Positions 1-8,274 of a stretch of DNA of 64,000 bases are shown here, piece by piece. The notes below the pieces were generated by a model. It did not search any database and had not been told where the DNA came from. It worked only from the letters and a program-made list of their open reading frames with translations. How positions within the stretch are numbered: the stretch's first letter is position 1; each line of letters opens with the position of its first letter. Both the position numbers and the translations under genes were made by a program. The stretch spans positions 1 through 64,000 of the forward strand of contig NZ_VNHO01000001.1 in NCBI RefSeq assembly GCF_008124715.1, written 5' to 3'. The stretch is from Thermosediminibacter litoriperuensis. GTDB taxonomy: Bacteria; Bacillota; Thermosediminibacteria; Thermosediminibacterales; Thermosediminibacteraceae.

Positions 1-307
1 CAGCACGGGTTACCAGCTTTACCTGGCGTTACCGGCAGGCCTCCCCGGGTAAGAGCGTTAACCTTCGCCCCGCGCCCGCCCCATATACTCTACCGCCCCT
101 TGGCAGCCTGGGATTTCGCTGTGTTATGCCAGCTCATCCGAACGGTCTAGCCTCCTATGGGGTTCTTGTTCATCAGGCCGTGGCTTTGCCTCCAACTTCC
201 TTCAGATTCCACCTCGCAGTGGACACCCTTGCCTTCGGCTAGCAGGCTAGTGCTGCCTCGCCTGCAGTGGACTTTCACCACCGAGTTAACGCCCATGCCG
301 GGCGCAC
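1..307 (-). mobile_element. Group IIC intron, 5' part (domain I onward), truncated by left edge
   Basis: Read on the minus strand, the segment begins at 307 with GTGCGCCCGGCATGGGCG, the GUGYG 5' end of group II introns. Further in are blocks such as CAAGGGTGTCC, GGAATCTGAAGGAAG, GAGGCTAG and TTACCCGGGGAGG, which I recognise from the bacterial group IIC intron of Oceanobacillus iheyensis. Position 307 lies seven bases after a rho-independent terminator stem, and insertion behind terminators is the hallmark of class IIC. The maturase gene and domains V-VI would lie beyond position 1. It is a self-splicing retroelement; whether it is intact cannot be seen here. Confidence 0.88.
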
Positions 308-339
308 ATAAATAAAACCCTGCGGTTTCTGCAGGGTTT
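308..339 (-). terminator. Rho-independent terminator used as intron target
   Basis: Stem AAACCCTGC / GCAGGGTTT (331-339 with 315-323) and a 7-base loop, followed on the minus strand by TTATTTAT, where the intron begins. It ends the 54-residue gene at 345-509. Confidence 0.8.
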
Positions 340-344
340 AGAAA

Positions 345-509
345 TCACTGACGGACTGTAGATCTGAACATATCGAGTATGCCGAGGACTATATGCGCAA
401 GTCCGAAGCCGATTATACCGGCGCCCAGAGTTCCTCCTACCATTGTGCCGACTCCAGCCACGACCGCCCCGACACCCGTGACTACCCAGCTCATAGTATT
501 ACCCTTCAT
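345..509 (-). CDS. Small glycine-rich membrane protein, 54 aa
   Basis: ATG at 509 has a strong TTTAGGAGG site eight to nine bases upstream; the stop TGA is at 345-347. The product is about 54 residues: a short polar start, then a hydrophobic Gly/Val/Ala-rich segment over roughly residues 7-45 that could span the membrane once or twice, then a short basic tail. I do not recognise a family. A proper ribosome binding site and a terminator right after the stop support a real gene. It may be cotranscribed with fmdB from the promoter at 862-890. Function unknown. Confidence 0.6.
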   Translation of the reverse strand: MKGNTMSWVVTGVGAVVAGVGTMVGGTLGAGIIGFGLAHIVLGILDMFRSTVRQ

Positions 510-602
510 AAATCCACCTCCTAAAGGTATTATTCCACAATGTATCCAATATATGTAACCATGGAGGCGGATTTTGACTGCTCTCAGAAGAGAACATCCC
601 TC

Positions 603-815
603 CTATCGGCAACCGCTGCAGCTGCCACACCCACCGCTGCAGCCTCCGGACCCGGAACCTCCAGATCCCCCTTTACCTACATATATAAAATCCGTAAAGC
701 GCTGTTCAACCTTCCCACCGCACTCCGGACATTTTACGTTTTCCTTTTCCCTTAAAGATACAAATTCGCTGAACTTATGACCGCATTTCCTGCACACGAA
801 ATCATAGGTCGGCAT
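603..815 (-). CDS. FmdB-family zinc ribbon protein
   Basis: A 70-residue protein that starts MPTYDFVCRKCGHKFSEF, the typical start of the FmdB/CxxC_CXXC_SSSS regulatory-protein family. CxxC pairs at residues 9-12 and 29-32 form the predicted zinc ribbon, and the tail is a Gly/Ser/Cys-rich stretch (GGSGSGGCSGGCGSC), also usual for this family. AAAGGAGA precedes the ATG. FmdB proteins are often called regulators on the strength of one methylotroph study; the biochemical role here is unknown. It has its own sigma-A promoter just upstream. Confidence 0.85.
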   Translation of the reverse strand: MPTYDFVCRKCGHKFSEFVSLREKENVKCPECGGKVEQRFTDFIYVGKGGSGGSGSGGCSGGCGSCSGCR

Positions 816-861
816 ATGACATTCTCCTTTACTGTAAATCTAATAAAAAGCCTCAATAAAA

Positions 862-890
862 ATTATAAGGTTTTTTCCCGGTTTTGTCAT
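862..890 (-). promoter_or_regulatory. Sigma-A promoter for fmdB
   Basis: On the minus strand, ATGACA (890-885), exactly 17 bases, then TATAAT (867-862). It lies about 50 bases upstream of the fmdB start. Confidence 0.7.
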
Positions 891-895
891 GACGT

Positions 896-931
896 AAAAA
901 AAGAAACCCACCGGATTATTCCTGGCGGGTT
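896..931 (-). terminator. Rho-independent terminator after the 81-aa gene
   Basis: Minus-strand AACCCGCC, 11-base loop, GGTGGGTT, then a T-rich run. It lies 16 bases past the stop of the gene at 947-1192. Confidence 0.75.
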
Positions 932-946
932 ATTGGCTTTTAAGCT

Positions 947-1192
947 CTATTTATTGACTACACCCTCAAACCTGTGCCTGCAGCTAGTGCAAAACCCCCA
1001 CATTTTTCTAAAACTGCCGAAATTGTCGCTTTGATGGGTGTAAAACAAGAAGAAAAGCTCCTGGCACTTAGGGCATCTGACTCCCAGCATCTCACCGCTC
1101 CAATCCTGCCGCCGCATCGCATCTTCACAAGTATCGACGCCTTCGATGTAAGACGGCTTGCACCGAGCTTTAAAGGCCGGCAAGGTGGACAA
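947..1192 (-). CDS. Hypothetical protein with two CxxC pairs, 81 aa
   Basis: An 81-residue product with a TTG start at 1192; GAGGAGGGG lies seven bases upstream and supports this start. CPKC (about residues 40-43) and CTSC (about 68-71) would make a zinc ribbon separated by an aromatic-rich stretch (ELFFLFYTH). No family is recognised. It is followed by its own terminator and preceded by about 100 bases without a gene. Probably a real small zinc-binding protein; function unknown. Confidence 0.6.
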   Translation of the reverse strand: MSTLPAFKARCKPSYIEGVDTCEDAMRRQDWSGEMLGVRCPKCQELFFLFYTHQSDNFGSFRKMWGFCTSCRHRFEGVVNK

Positions 1193-1292
1193 TATTACCC
1201 CTCCTCAAATTTATTTTTTTAATTAATTTATATTTAACAGGCTCAAGCCTAATAGTATTGTCCTAAAATTCGAAAGAGGGGTCATTAAAAAA

Positions 1293-2723
1293 TCATACTT
1301 TCAGATCAGCTGCAGCTCCTAGATATCGTTCGTATTTCGTCAATATCGGGTCAACCACTTCTTTTATGAATTCGAGCACCTGACCCGGGCTTCGACCAAT
1401 GAAAATAGACGGATCCATCATTTCGATTATCTCTTCTTTTGTCATCCTGAACCTGGCATCACCGGCAATTTTGTCGATCAGCGTGTTGGGGTTTCCCTCC
1501 TTCACCTCAGCTGAAGCTTCTATAGAATACATCCTCAGGGCTTCGTGGAGTTCCTGCCTGTCACCGCCCCTCTTCACCACTTCCATCAGGATATTTTCTG
1601 TTGCAATAAAAGGAAGTTCTTCCATCACGTGTTTTTCGATAACTTTAGGGTAAACCACTAACCCCTTGCTCACATTCATGTAAATGTTCAGTATAGCGTC
1701 TACTGCCAGGAACATTTCCGGGATGACCAGTCTTCTATTGGCAGAATCATCAAGGGTCCTCTCAAACCACTGATTTGCGGCGGTAAGATACGGGTTGAGG
1801 CCGTTGACTATCACATAACGGCACAGAGCGGTCATGCGCTCACAGCGCATGGGATTCCGCTTGTAAGCCATGGCTGACGAACCTATCTGGGTTTCTTCAA
1901 AAGGTTCTTCGATTTCTTTCAAACTCGCCAGCAGCCTTATATCGCAAGCGAATTTATGGGCACTTTCGGCAATGGACTGCAGTACCCTCAGTACACGGGA
2001 ATCCTGTTTTCTCGGATAGGTCTGGCCGGTCACGGGGAAAGTACTGTCGAATCCCATTTTTTGGGATATTAACCGGTCCAGCATTCTGACCTTTTCCTCA
2101 TTATTCTCGAAAAGTTTCATAAAACTCGCCTGGGTACCTGTGGTACCCTTGGCCCCTCTCAGCCGCAGGCTCTGCTCGGCGTATTCCAGGTCCCAGAGGT
2201 CCATGACCAGGTCTTGAATCCAAAGGCACGCCCTCTTGCCGACTGTAGTAAGCTGGGCCGGCTGAAAATGAGTAAAACCGAGGGTGGGCATGTCCTTGTA
2301 TTTCAATGCGAAGCGCTTTAAATTGTCGATGACGTTTACCAGCTTTCTCTTTAATATATTAAGGCCGTCCCTCATGAGTATGATGTCAGTATTATCCCCC
2401 ACAAAAGCGCTGGTGGCCCCGAGGTGTATGATGGGTTTTGCTTTGGGACACTGCTTTCCAAAAGCCCATATATGTGCCATTACGTCGTGCCTTGTGATTT
2501 TCTCAAACCTTTCGGCGTCTTCAAAGTTTATATCATCTACGTGGGCCTTCATCTCATCGATCTGCTCCTGGGTAATGGGAAGCCCAAGCTCCCTCTCGGC
2601 TTCCGCTAAAGCTATCCACAGTCTTCGCCAGGTCGTAAATTTTTTATAAGGTGAAAAATTTGCGAGCATTTCCTCGCTGGCGTATCTTTCTGCTAAAGGA
2701 TTCTCAAAATACTGTTTCATCAT
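1293..2723 (-). CDS. purB: Adenylosuccinate lyase
   Basis: 476 residues, the usual length for the longer PurB subgroup. The enzyme splits adenylosuccinate to AMP plus fumarate, and SAICAR to AICAR plus fumarate, in purine synthesis. The fumarase/aspartase superfamily signature GSSAMAYKRNP is near residue 282, preceded by HLGATSAFVGDN (active-site region) and TLGFTHFQPAQLTTVGKR. Two ATGs in a row follow AAAGGAG; the first is taken as the start. It stands alone, not in a pur operon. A terminator of the upstream aminotransferase gene lies between the two. Confidence 0.95.
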   Translation of the reverse strand: MMKQYFENPLAERYASEEMLANFSPYKKFTTWRRLWIALAEAERELGLPITQEQIDEMKAHVDDINFEDAERFEKITRHDVMAHIWAFGKQCPKAKPIIHLGATSAFVGDNTDIILMRDGLNILKRKLVNVIDNLKRFALKYKDMPTLGFTHFQPAQLTTVGKRACLWIQDLVMDLWDLEYAEQSLRLRGAKGTTGTQASFMKLFENNEEKVRMLDRLISQKMGFDSTFPVTGQTYPRKQDSRVLRVLQSIAESAHKFACDIRLLASLKEIEEPFEETQIGSSAMAYKRNPMRCERMTALCRYVIVNGLNPYLTAANQWFERTLDDSANRRLVIPEMFLAVDAILNIYMNVSKGLVVYPKVIEKHVMEELPFIATENILMEVVKRGGDRQELHEALRMYSIEASAEVKEGNPNTLIDKIAGDARFRMTKEEIIEMMDPSIFIGRSPGQVLEFIKEVVDPILTKYERYLGAAADLKV

Positions 2724-2738
2724 GTCAGCTCCTTTTCT

Positions 2739-2769
2739 AAAATAAAAAGCAGGAAATAACGCCTGCTTT
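2739..2769 (-). terminator. Terminator after the aminotransferase gene
   Basis: Minus-strand AAAGCAGG, 8-base loop, CCTGCTTT, then TTATTTT. It overlaps the stop codon of the aminotransferase gene. Confidence 0.75.
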
Positions 2770-3967
2770 ACATCAGATCATCAACAAACTGTTGTATTCT
2801 ATCTAGTCCCTTCTCTATATTTTCCATAGAAGTGGCATAGGAAAGCCTTACATATTCGTCGGCTCCGAAGGCAATACCGGGTACCACCGCCACCTTGTAT
2901 TTTTCAAGTAAAGCCTCGGCAAAGGTTGTGGAATCCTTAATTACTCTATTGTCTATGAATTTGCCGAAGGTTTTCGATACGTTCATCATCACGTAGAATG
3001 CCCCTTTCGGCATCCGGCAGGACAGTCCCTCTATTTTGTTTATTCTCTCCACCATATACTGCCTTCTCTTTGAAAATTCCCGTACCATCACCTCTACGGC
3101 CTGCTTTCTGGCGGGGTTCGTCAAAGCTTCAAGGCTGGCTTTCTGGGCTATAGAATTAGGGTTTGACGTTGCATGACTTTGTAAATCGGTCATCGCCTTA
3201 ATGAGTTCCCGGGGACCTGCCGCAAAACCTATCCTCCACCCGGTCATTGCATAAGCTTTAGAAACACCGTTTACGACCAGCGTCCTGTTGTAGATCTCGT
3301 TGTTGAGCGATGCTATGCTTACATGGGTTTCCCTGTCGTAAACGAGCCTGTCATAGATCTCGTCGGATATTACAAAAAGATCGTTTTCCAGGGCTAACTT
3401 GGCTATCTCTTCCAGGTCTTCCCGCGTATACACGCTTCCAGTGGGGTTATTGGGGCTGTTGATTATCAGCACCTTAGTCTTCTTGGTTATAAGGGGCTTT
3501 ATAGCCTCAGCCTTTAATTTAAAATCCTGTGACTCTGAAGTAGGTACAAATACCGGGGTTCCTCCGCATAGTTTTACGAGTTCCGGGTAGCTAACCCAGA
3601 ACGGTGAAGGAATCAGAACTTCGTCCCCGGGATCGCACAGGCAATACAGGGCGTTAAAAAGGCACTGCTTTGCCCCGTTTGATACTATAATCTGATTGGG
3701 CTCGTAAGAGACACCTATATCCTCCCTTAATACGTCAGCTACGGCTTTTTTGAGCTCGGGAATGCCTCCAACGGGAGTATATTTGGTAAAACCTTGATTT
3801 ATGGCGTTTACAGCGGCGGATTTTATGAAATCCGGCGTATCAAAATCGGGTTCACCAGCACCAAAACCGATAACGTCGTGTCCTTCGCTTTTGAGCTGTT
3901 TGGCTTTAGCGTCAACTGCTAACGTTGGAGACGGACTGATGTTGCGCGCTTTTTGAGAAAGGTTCAT
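2768..3967 (-). CDS. Class I aminotransferase (aspartate aminotransferase type)
   Basis: About 399 residues of the AspC/AspB (I-gamma) fold. Visible landmarks are GAGEPDFDTP near the N-terminus, NGAKQCLFNALYCLCDPGDEV, NSPNNPTGSVY (substrate/PLP contact), SDEIYDRLVY (Asp to the PLP nitrogen and Tyr) and the PLP lysine in NGVSKAYAMTGWRIGF. The likely reaction is L-aspartate + 2-oxoglutarate to oxaloacetate + glutamate, though members of this group accept several substrates. TTG (3970) and ATG (3967) are adjacent; AAGGAGG lies 7 and 10 bases away, so either start is possible. I prefer ATG. Confidence 0.9.
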   Translation of the reverse strand: MNLSQKARNISPSPTLAVDAKAKQLKSEGHDVIGFGAGEPDFDTPDFIKSAAVNAINQGFTKYTPVGGIPELKKAVADVLREDIGVSYEPNQIIVSNGAKQCLFNALYCLCDPGDEVLIPSPFWVSYPELVKLCGGTPVFVPTSESQDFKLKAEAIKPLITKKTKVLIINSPNNPTGSVYTREDLEEIAKLALENDLFVISDEIYDRLVYDRETHVSIASLNNEIYNRTLVVNGVSKAYAMTGWRIGFAAGPRELIKAMTDLQSHATSNPNSIAQKASLEALTNPARKQAVEVMVREFSKRRQYMVERINKIEGLSCRMPKGAFYVMMNVSKTFGKFIDNRVIKDSTTFAEALLEKYKVAVVPGIAFGADEYVRLSYATSMENIEKGLDRIQQFVDDLM

Positions 3968-4001
3968 CAATTAAGGCCCTCCTTCATTATTATAATATTC
4001 A

Positions 4002-4739
4002 TCAGGATGCCAAATCTTTCGGATAATTTATATTTATATCATTATTGAAATCGTAAAGCAGCACCGTCATATTTATAAATTGCTCTCCTGTTTCATCCGT
4101 ATCGAATTTAAGATCAACATTCATTTTGTAAATTAAAAAGTCTTTCTTACCTATCCATATCCTGTACTTCGCCTTTATATCCTTTATACTCCCGGGTTCG
4201 TTGCCTTCAAACACGATTTTTTTCAGCTTTTCCTGATCAGGTATGTACTCTATGACCTTGCAGTCGACCCCGCTTACCTTTTCATCCGGCAGGTATTCAG
4301 CTTCCGATATCATGTCCTTTAAATCGTTTAAAGTCTTTTCTGGAGTTGAAATGATATCGTTCATATCCCCGAGCCCCATTTCCTTAGTCTCCACCCATTT
4401 ACCGGTAAGGGGGTTTTTTATAAAAAATTTATCTCCCTTTTGGTAAATTTCAATTTCCATCCCTGCAAGATCTCCGGTTAAGTGAACCTGATCTGGATTT
4501 CTTACTTCCCCGGTAAGCGTAACCTGCTGCTTTATATCCTTTATTATCAATTCCGCATCGATTTTCATTCTATAGCCTGTTACATTTTTCAATTTTTCGT
4601 TGGCTTTTATGACTGCCTCTTTGGGTGACAGATTTTTGAACCTGTCGCCACAACCCGCCAAAACCATGGAAATTATTAAGATCGTTATTACGTAAACTGC
4701 GATATTCTTTGTCGACTTTAAACTACGGTATGTCATCAC
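4002..4739 (-). CDS. Outer-surface lipoprotein, LolA/DUF6612-like fold
   Basis: 245 residues with a lipoprotein signal peptide: basic start, hydrophobic stretch, lipobox VLAGC near residues 26-30. The remainder (EKLKNVTGYRMKIDAELIIKD, then ITGEV-type strands, GMEIEIYQKGDKFFIKNP and WIGKKDFLIYKMNVDL) alternates like the half-open beta barrel of LolA/LppX-type lipoproteins. It would be anchored on the outer face of the cell membrane; ligand unknown. GTG (4739) and ATG (4736) are adjacent, with GGGGGA upstream. Confidence 0.75.
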   Translation of the reverse strand: MMTYRSLKSTKNIAVYVITILIISMVLAGCGDRFKNLSPKEAVIKANEKLKNVTGYRMKIDAELIIKDIKQQVTLTGEVRNPDQVHLTGDLAGMEIEIYQKGDKFFIKNPLTGKWVETKEMGLGDMNDIISTPEKTLNDLKDMISEAEYLPDEKVSGVDCKVIEYIPDQEKLKKIVFEGNEPGSIKDIKAKYRIWIGKKDFLIYKMNVDLKFDTDETGEQFINMTVLLYDFNNDININYPKDLAS

Positions 4740-4814
4740 TTTAGTCCCCCTGAAAAGCAGTATCGTTAGAATAAGATATTCTTCATCAACTTTTAGTTTT
4801 CCTTCTTACAACAA

Positions 4815-4846
4815 TAAAAAAACAGGGAGCAATTCCCCTTGTTTTT
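4815..4846 (-). terminator. Probable terminator after the P-loop gene
   Basis: Minus-strand AAAAACAAGGGGAATTG hairpin closing on CTCCCTGTTTTTTT. The stem is imperfect but the T-run is good. It sits at the stop of the gene at 4845. Confidence 0.55.
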
Positions 4847-5957
4847 ACTCACTGCTGGCACCGTCAATCAATTTTATGACTGCTCCGTAAGTATATTCCA
4901 GTTTCTGGTCAATCCTTTTAAAATCCATATTTGTTATATAAAAACTTTCCAATCTATCGTGCAAAGCCTTGGCTTGTTTAAAACACCCGACCGTTTTATC
5001 CAACAGTTCCGTGAAAATCCTTTTTAAGTATTCTACGTCTTCCCTGTATCTGCTGAATTCGGAGTCAGTGAGTAATTCATCAAAGTTTATTATCAAATCA
5101 TCTGGCTTTTCCTGCGGAAAAACATGCGGTTCTACCGAAGTTATAAACCCTACATTCAGATCCTTAATTATGAGATGCTCCACCCGCTCGGGAGACAAAG
5201 GACAGTGGAAAATCTCAACATCGAGCCCCTTCATCAGAGCTATGTCCAGTACCGCATTGAGCAGACGGGTTCTTGCCAACGCCGGCGCGCCTTTCAAAAT
5301 AAAACGTTTTTTAACACCCTCAAAAAGATTCTCTAAAAAATTCACCAAACCTTCCGGAGCTATGGCGCTGGCGAACATATGCCTTTGCCTTGACTCTTTT
5401 TCTTTTTTGCGGACATCTGAAAATACTTTATTGATTACTTCTTCACAGGTTTGGCAAACCTTTTTTGCATCGATAGCCCATGAATATATTTCCTGCATTT
5501 CATCATAGACGGCCCTGGCCGCTTTCAGATAACCGAAGCCCCTCTTATAGCACCTGCTTATTTCTTCCTGTAGTGCAAGTATATCCTTTTTGTGTTTTCT
5601 TATACCATCTTCAGCCCAGAAGTCCCCTAAATTTATGATTTCGTCAACACATCCCGGATATTTAGGATCAACCACGTGGGGTGCCGTCCCGTCAATAAGA
5701 GCTATCCCGTACTCGGGGATAACTACCCCATCCAGAGAACCACTATCCGCCGAACAGTGAAGAAATTCTATGTCGATTCCTCTTTTCGAAAGACGTTCTC
5801 CTATTTTCCGAATGAAGGTGGATTTTCCAATCCCAGGTCCACCTTTTATTATGAAAATTTTACTTGCCTGGGCCCACGGCAGTATATGATCAAAAAACGA
5901 CACGTACCCCCTAGAAGTGCTTCCGCCGGGGAAAAATCTTTTTATACGTCCTTCCAT
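4845..5957 (-). CDS. Two-domain P-loop ATPase, PRK06851-like
   Basis: 370 residues from ATG 5957, which has GAGGAGG seven bases upstream; an ATG 30 bases further up has no such site. The N-terminal half holds a clear Walker A (GGPGIGKST near residues 39-47). The second half repeats the layout with a degenerate loop (LKGAPALARTRLL), a duplication typical of the PRK06851 family of uncharacterised nucleotide-binding proteins. HCSADSGSLDGVV and the later FHCPLSPERVEHLI are equivalent positions in the two halves. A cytosolic NTPase is likely; the substrate and role are unknown. Confidence 0.75.
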   Translation of the reverse strand: MEGRIKRFFPGGSTSRGYVSFFDHILPWAQASKIFIIKGGPGIGKSTFIRKIGERLSKRGIDIEFLHCSADSGSLDGVVIPEYGIALIDGTAPHVVDPKYPGCVDEIINLGDFWAEDGIRKHKKDILALQEEISRCYKRGFGYLKAARAVYDEMQEIYSWAIDAKKVCQTCEEVINKVFSDVRKKEKESRQRHMFASAIAPEGLVNFLENLFEGVKKRFILKGAPALARTRLLNAVLDIALMKGLDVEIFHCPLSPERVEHLIIKDLNVGFITSVEPHVFPQEKPDDLIINFDELLTDSEFSRYREDVEYLKRIFTELLDKTVGCFKQAKALHDRLESFYITNMDFKRIDQKLEYTYGAVIKLIDGASSE

Positions 5958-6023
5958 AAAAATGCCTCCTCTAAAAAAGCCTTTCATATACAGCTTATTA
6001 AGAGGAGGCCCGATTGGTGAATG

Positions 6024-6185
6024 TCAGGTCTCATATATTGTTATGAGAGCTTTGTCGCCTTCTTTTGACAGCCCGAAGATAAAACCCTTCTTTTTCAACG
6101 ATTTATTTAGGAAATCCACCAACTGATACAGTTCGTCGTGGTAATTAAATTCCTTTTTTGCCAGCAATTCGAGTTTGGCTTCCAT
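6024..6185 (-). CDS. DUF4264 (YpmA-like) small protein, 53 aa
   Basis: A short gene translating to a protein that begins MEAKLELLAKKEFNYHDELY and ends GDKALITIYET. This matches the pattern of Bacillus YpmA (DUF4264): a short N-terminal strand, the Y-x-x-VDFLNKSLK helix and the terminal TIYET strand. The start ATG at 6185 has a modest GGAAAGGAAAG site. It sits between surE and the P-loop gene, 22 bases past surE. Function unknown; the family is widespread in spore-forming Firmicutes. Confidence 0.65.
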   Translation of the reverse strand: MEAKLELLAKKEFNYHDELYQLVDFLNKSLKKKGFIFGLSKEGDKALITIYET

Positions 6186-6207
6186 TCAAACTTTCCTTTC
6201 CAAATTT

Positions 6208-6969
6208 TTATGGCTCCAGTTCCCATTTTTTTATATTATCAATTACTTCGTAATTAGTCAAATCAAAGTGAATTGGTGTAATCGAAATATAATTATTTTT
6301 GATTGCCCAAATGTCGGAACCGGTGTCACCCAGGTCCTCCACCGCCTCTCCTGCCAGCCAGTAATAGGTTTTGCCCCTGGGATCCTGCCTTCTGTCAAAG
6401 CAGTTTTTGTACCTCCTGTTCCCCAGGTGCGTTATTAAAACGCCTGCTATGTCTTCATCGTCTAAGGGAGGTATGTTGACGTTTAATAAGGTGTCCTTGG
6501 GAAACTTCTTTTCCATCAAGCTTTCGCAAAGCTTTCTGGCGAAGCACGCCGGGTAGTCATACGATACATTCTCATAAGCGGCGACAGAAAAGGCCACTGC
6601 CGGAATGCCGTAAATTGCCGCTTCGATAGCAGCCGATACTGTACCGGAGTAAATCACGTCAGTTCCTATATTTGGCCCCCTGTTAATCCCCGACAGCACC
6701 AAATCCGGAGCATCGTTGAGCAGTGCGTCCAGGGCCAGTTTTACGCAGTCCGACGGAGTCCCGTTCACCATCCAGCTTTCTACGTGACAGTCATGAAGAT
6801 TAACCCTCTCCACCCTTAGGGGTTTGTGCATGGTTATCGCATGAGCTGTAGCGCTCCTTTCCCTGTCGGGGGCCACAACCGTCACTTTCGCAATTTTGGA
6901 TATTTCCCTGGCCAACGCCAAAAGGCCTTCGGCGTACACACCGTCATCATTGGTAATAAGAATATTCAT
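6208..6969 (-). CDS. surE: 5'/3'-nucleotidase SurE
   Basis: 253 residues from ATG 6969 (AGGGGTG five bases upstream; the longer frame lacks a site). The SurE signature MNILITNDDGVYAEG opens the protein: the Asp pair binds the divalent metal. SGINRGPNIGTDVIYSGTVSAAIEA carries the conserved Asn and Ser of the active site. It dephosphorylates nucleoside monophosphates, usually as a dimer or tetramer in the cytosol. The upstream TPR gene ends 17 bases before, so the two are probably cotranscribed. Confidence 0.93.
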   Translation of the reverse strand: MNILITNDDGVYAEGLLALAREISKIAKVTVVAPDRERSATAHAITMHKPLRVERVNLHDCHVESWMVNGTPSDCVKLALDALLNDAPDLVLSGINRGPNIGTDVIYSGTVSAAIEAAIYGIPAVAFSVAAYENVSYDYPACFARKLCESLMEKKFPKDTLLNVNIPPLDDEDIAGVLITHLGNRRYKNCFDRRQDPRGKTYYWLAGEAVEDLGDTGSDIWAIKNNYISITPIHFDLTNYEVIDNIKKWELEP

Positions 6970-6985
6970 TCCTGCACCCCTATTC

Positions 6986-8149
6986 TCAAGCAATTAATGC
7001 CTTGTTGTAATATTCAACAGCTTTTTCAGTTTCTCCCAATCTTTCAAAACATATACCCAGCATGGTATAAATACCGGCCTTGTCTGTAGTTCTACCCTCC
7101 AGTTCTTTATAGCATTCAGCTGCTTCTCGGTAGAGTCCCATCTTAATGAGGCAGAAGGCCTTATTTATTAATATATCATCGCTCCTGTGTTTTTGCAAAA
7201 CATCCTCCAACAGCTGGAGGGCTTCACCGTATTTTTTTACCGCCATAAGGCACAATGCCATGTTGTTCTTCACCACGAGGTCATCCTTGACAAGCTTTTC
7301 GGCTTCTCTAAAGCACTCAATGGCCTTTTTGTAGTCCGCCATCTTATACAGGCAGTAGCCCTTGTTTATCAGCAGGTCTCCGTTAAGCGGGTCCATCGCC
7401 AGTCCCCTCTCGCAATATTCAAGGGCCTCCTCGTAACGCCCCGATGCGGCAAGGCATAATGCCAGGTTGTTAATGGCAATTATATCATGAGGAAATCTGG
7501 ATAATGCCGATTTATATAGATTTATAGCTTTTTCGTATTCCCCGGATTTGCTCAGTACCAAAGCCAGATTCAGCTTCGCATTATTGTCTCCCGGCGCCCG
7601 GCTTAAGCAGTCGCAAAAACATGCCTTCGCTTCTTCCAGGAGTCCCAGTTCCATCAGGCACAGCCCTTTTTTGTTCTGAATCTTTACGTAGTCAGCACCC
7701 CTGGCTTCGGGTAAAGCACAGTTGAGCAGCTCCAAAGCCTCCTTGTACTGGCTTTTCCCGGATTTACACAAAGCAAGCCCGTACATCGCTTTTACCTTTA
7801 GAGCCGGGTTGTCCACTATCAAGGTGTAATTTTCCTCGGCCTTCTCAAACTCCATCAATTCCAGGCATGTTTCTCCGAGGAAATATCTTATTTCTGCGGC
7901 ATCCTCTACAGAAAGAGCCTTTTCAAAATAATGTAAAGCCCCGTTGAAATCCCTCTTGAAATAACAGATTAATCCACCCCAGCAGAATAAGACGAATCCT
8001 GGCGACCGAAGCAACATTTTCCTGACATAATCAAGAGCAGCATCGTACATGTTTGCTCGGTATAAAATGCTCAGATAAAAGTGCGTTATAGATACAAATC
8101 TCCTGTTAAATACCTTAGAAAGAAGGTGTAGAGCTTCAGTTTTATTCAT
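6986..8149 (-). CDS. Tetratricopeptide repeat protein
   Basis: 387 residues made almost wholly of about nine to ten TPR units, for example NLALVLSKSGEYEKAINLYK, NLALCLAASGRYEEALEYCE and NKGYCLYKMADYKKAIECF. There is no signal peptide or clear membrane segment, so it is probably a cytosolic protein-interaction scaffold. GGAAAGGGGGG precedes the ATG. Several units carry an unusual cysteine in the first helix (GYCLY, ALCLM, AFCLI). The partner is unknown; the neighbour surE gives no clue. Confidence 0.85.
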   Translation of the reverse strand: MNKTEALHLLSKVFNRRFVSITHFYLSILYRANMYDAALDYVRKMLLRSPGFVLFCWGGLICYFKRDFNGALHYFEKALSVEDAAEIRYFLGETCLELMEFEKAEENYTLIVDNPALKVKAMYGLALCKSGKSQYKEALELLNCALPEARGADYVKIQNKKGLCLMELGLLEEAKACFCDCLSRAPGDNNAKLNLALVLSKSGEYEKAINLYKSALSRFPHDIIAINNLALCLAASGRYEEALEYCERGLAMDPLNGDLLINKGYCLYKMADYKKAIECFREAEKLVKDDLVVKNNMALCLMAVKKYGEALQLLEDVLQKHRSDDILINKAFCLIKMGLYREAAECYKELEGRTTDKAGIYTMLGICFERLGETEKAVEYYNKALIA

Positions 8150-8222
8150 CCAGTCCCCCCCTTTCCTTTATATAACATATTATTCTATTTTTTCTTTTAT
8201 TTTCCTGCTTTATCACGAAAAT

Positions 8223-8274
8223 ATGCCCATTCCAGCATACCGTTAAACCGGAATATAGTGCTGGCAATGGGCAT
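8223..8274 (-). terminator. Hairpin at the end of the 103-aa gene
   Basis: ATGCCCATtgCCAGCA pairs with TGCTGGaATGGGCAT across a 21-base loop on the minus strand, with only a short T-run (ATTTT). It overlaps the 3' end of the gene at 8243. Confidence 0.45.

Noticed and set aside
1-307. Possible rRNA piece or CRISPR-like GC-rich repeats at the left edge
   Set aside because: The GTGCGCCC start, the internal group II blocks and its place behind a terminator fit a group IIC intron; there are no regular repeats and no rRNA motif.
4969-5508. 179-codon plus-strand open frame
   Set aside because: Antisense to the P-loop gene; no initiation site and low-complexity Ser-rich translation.
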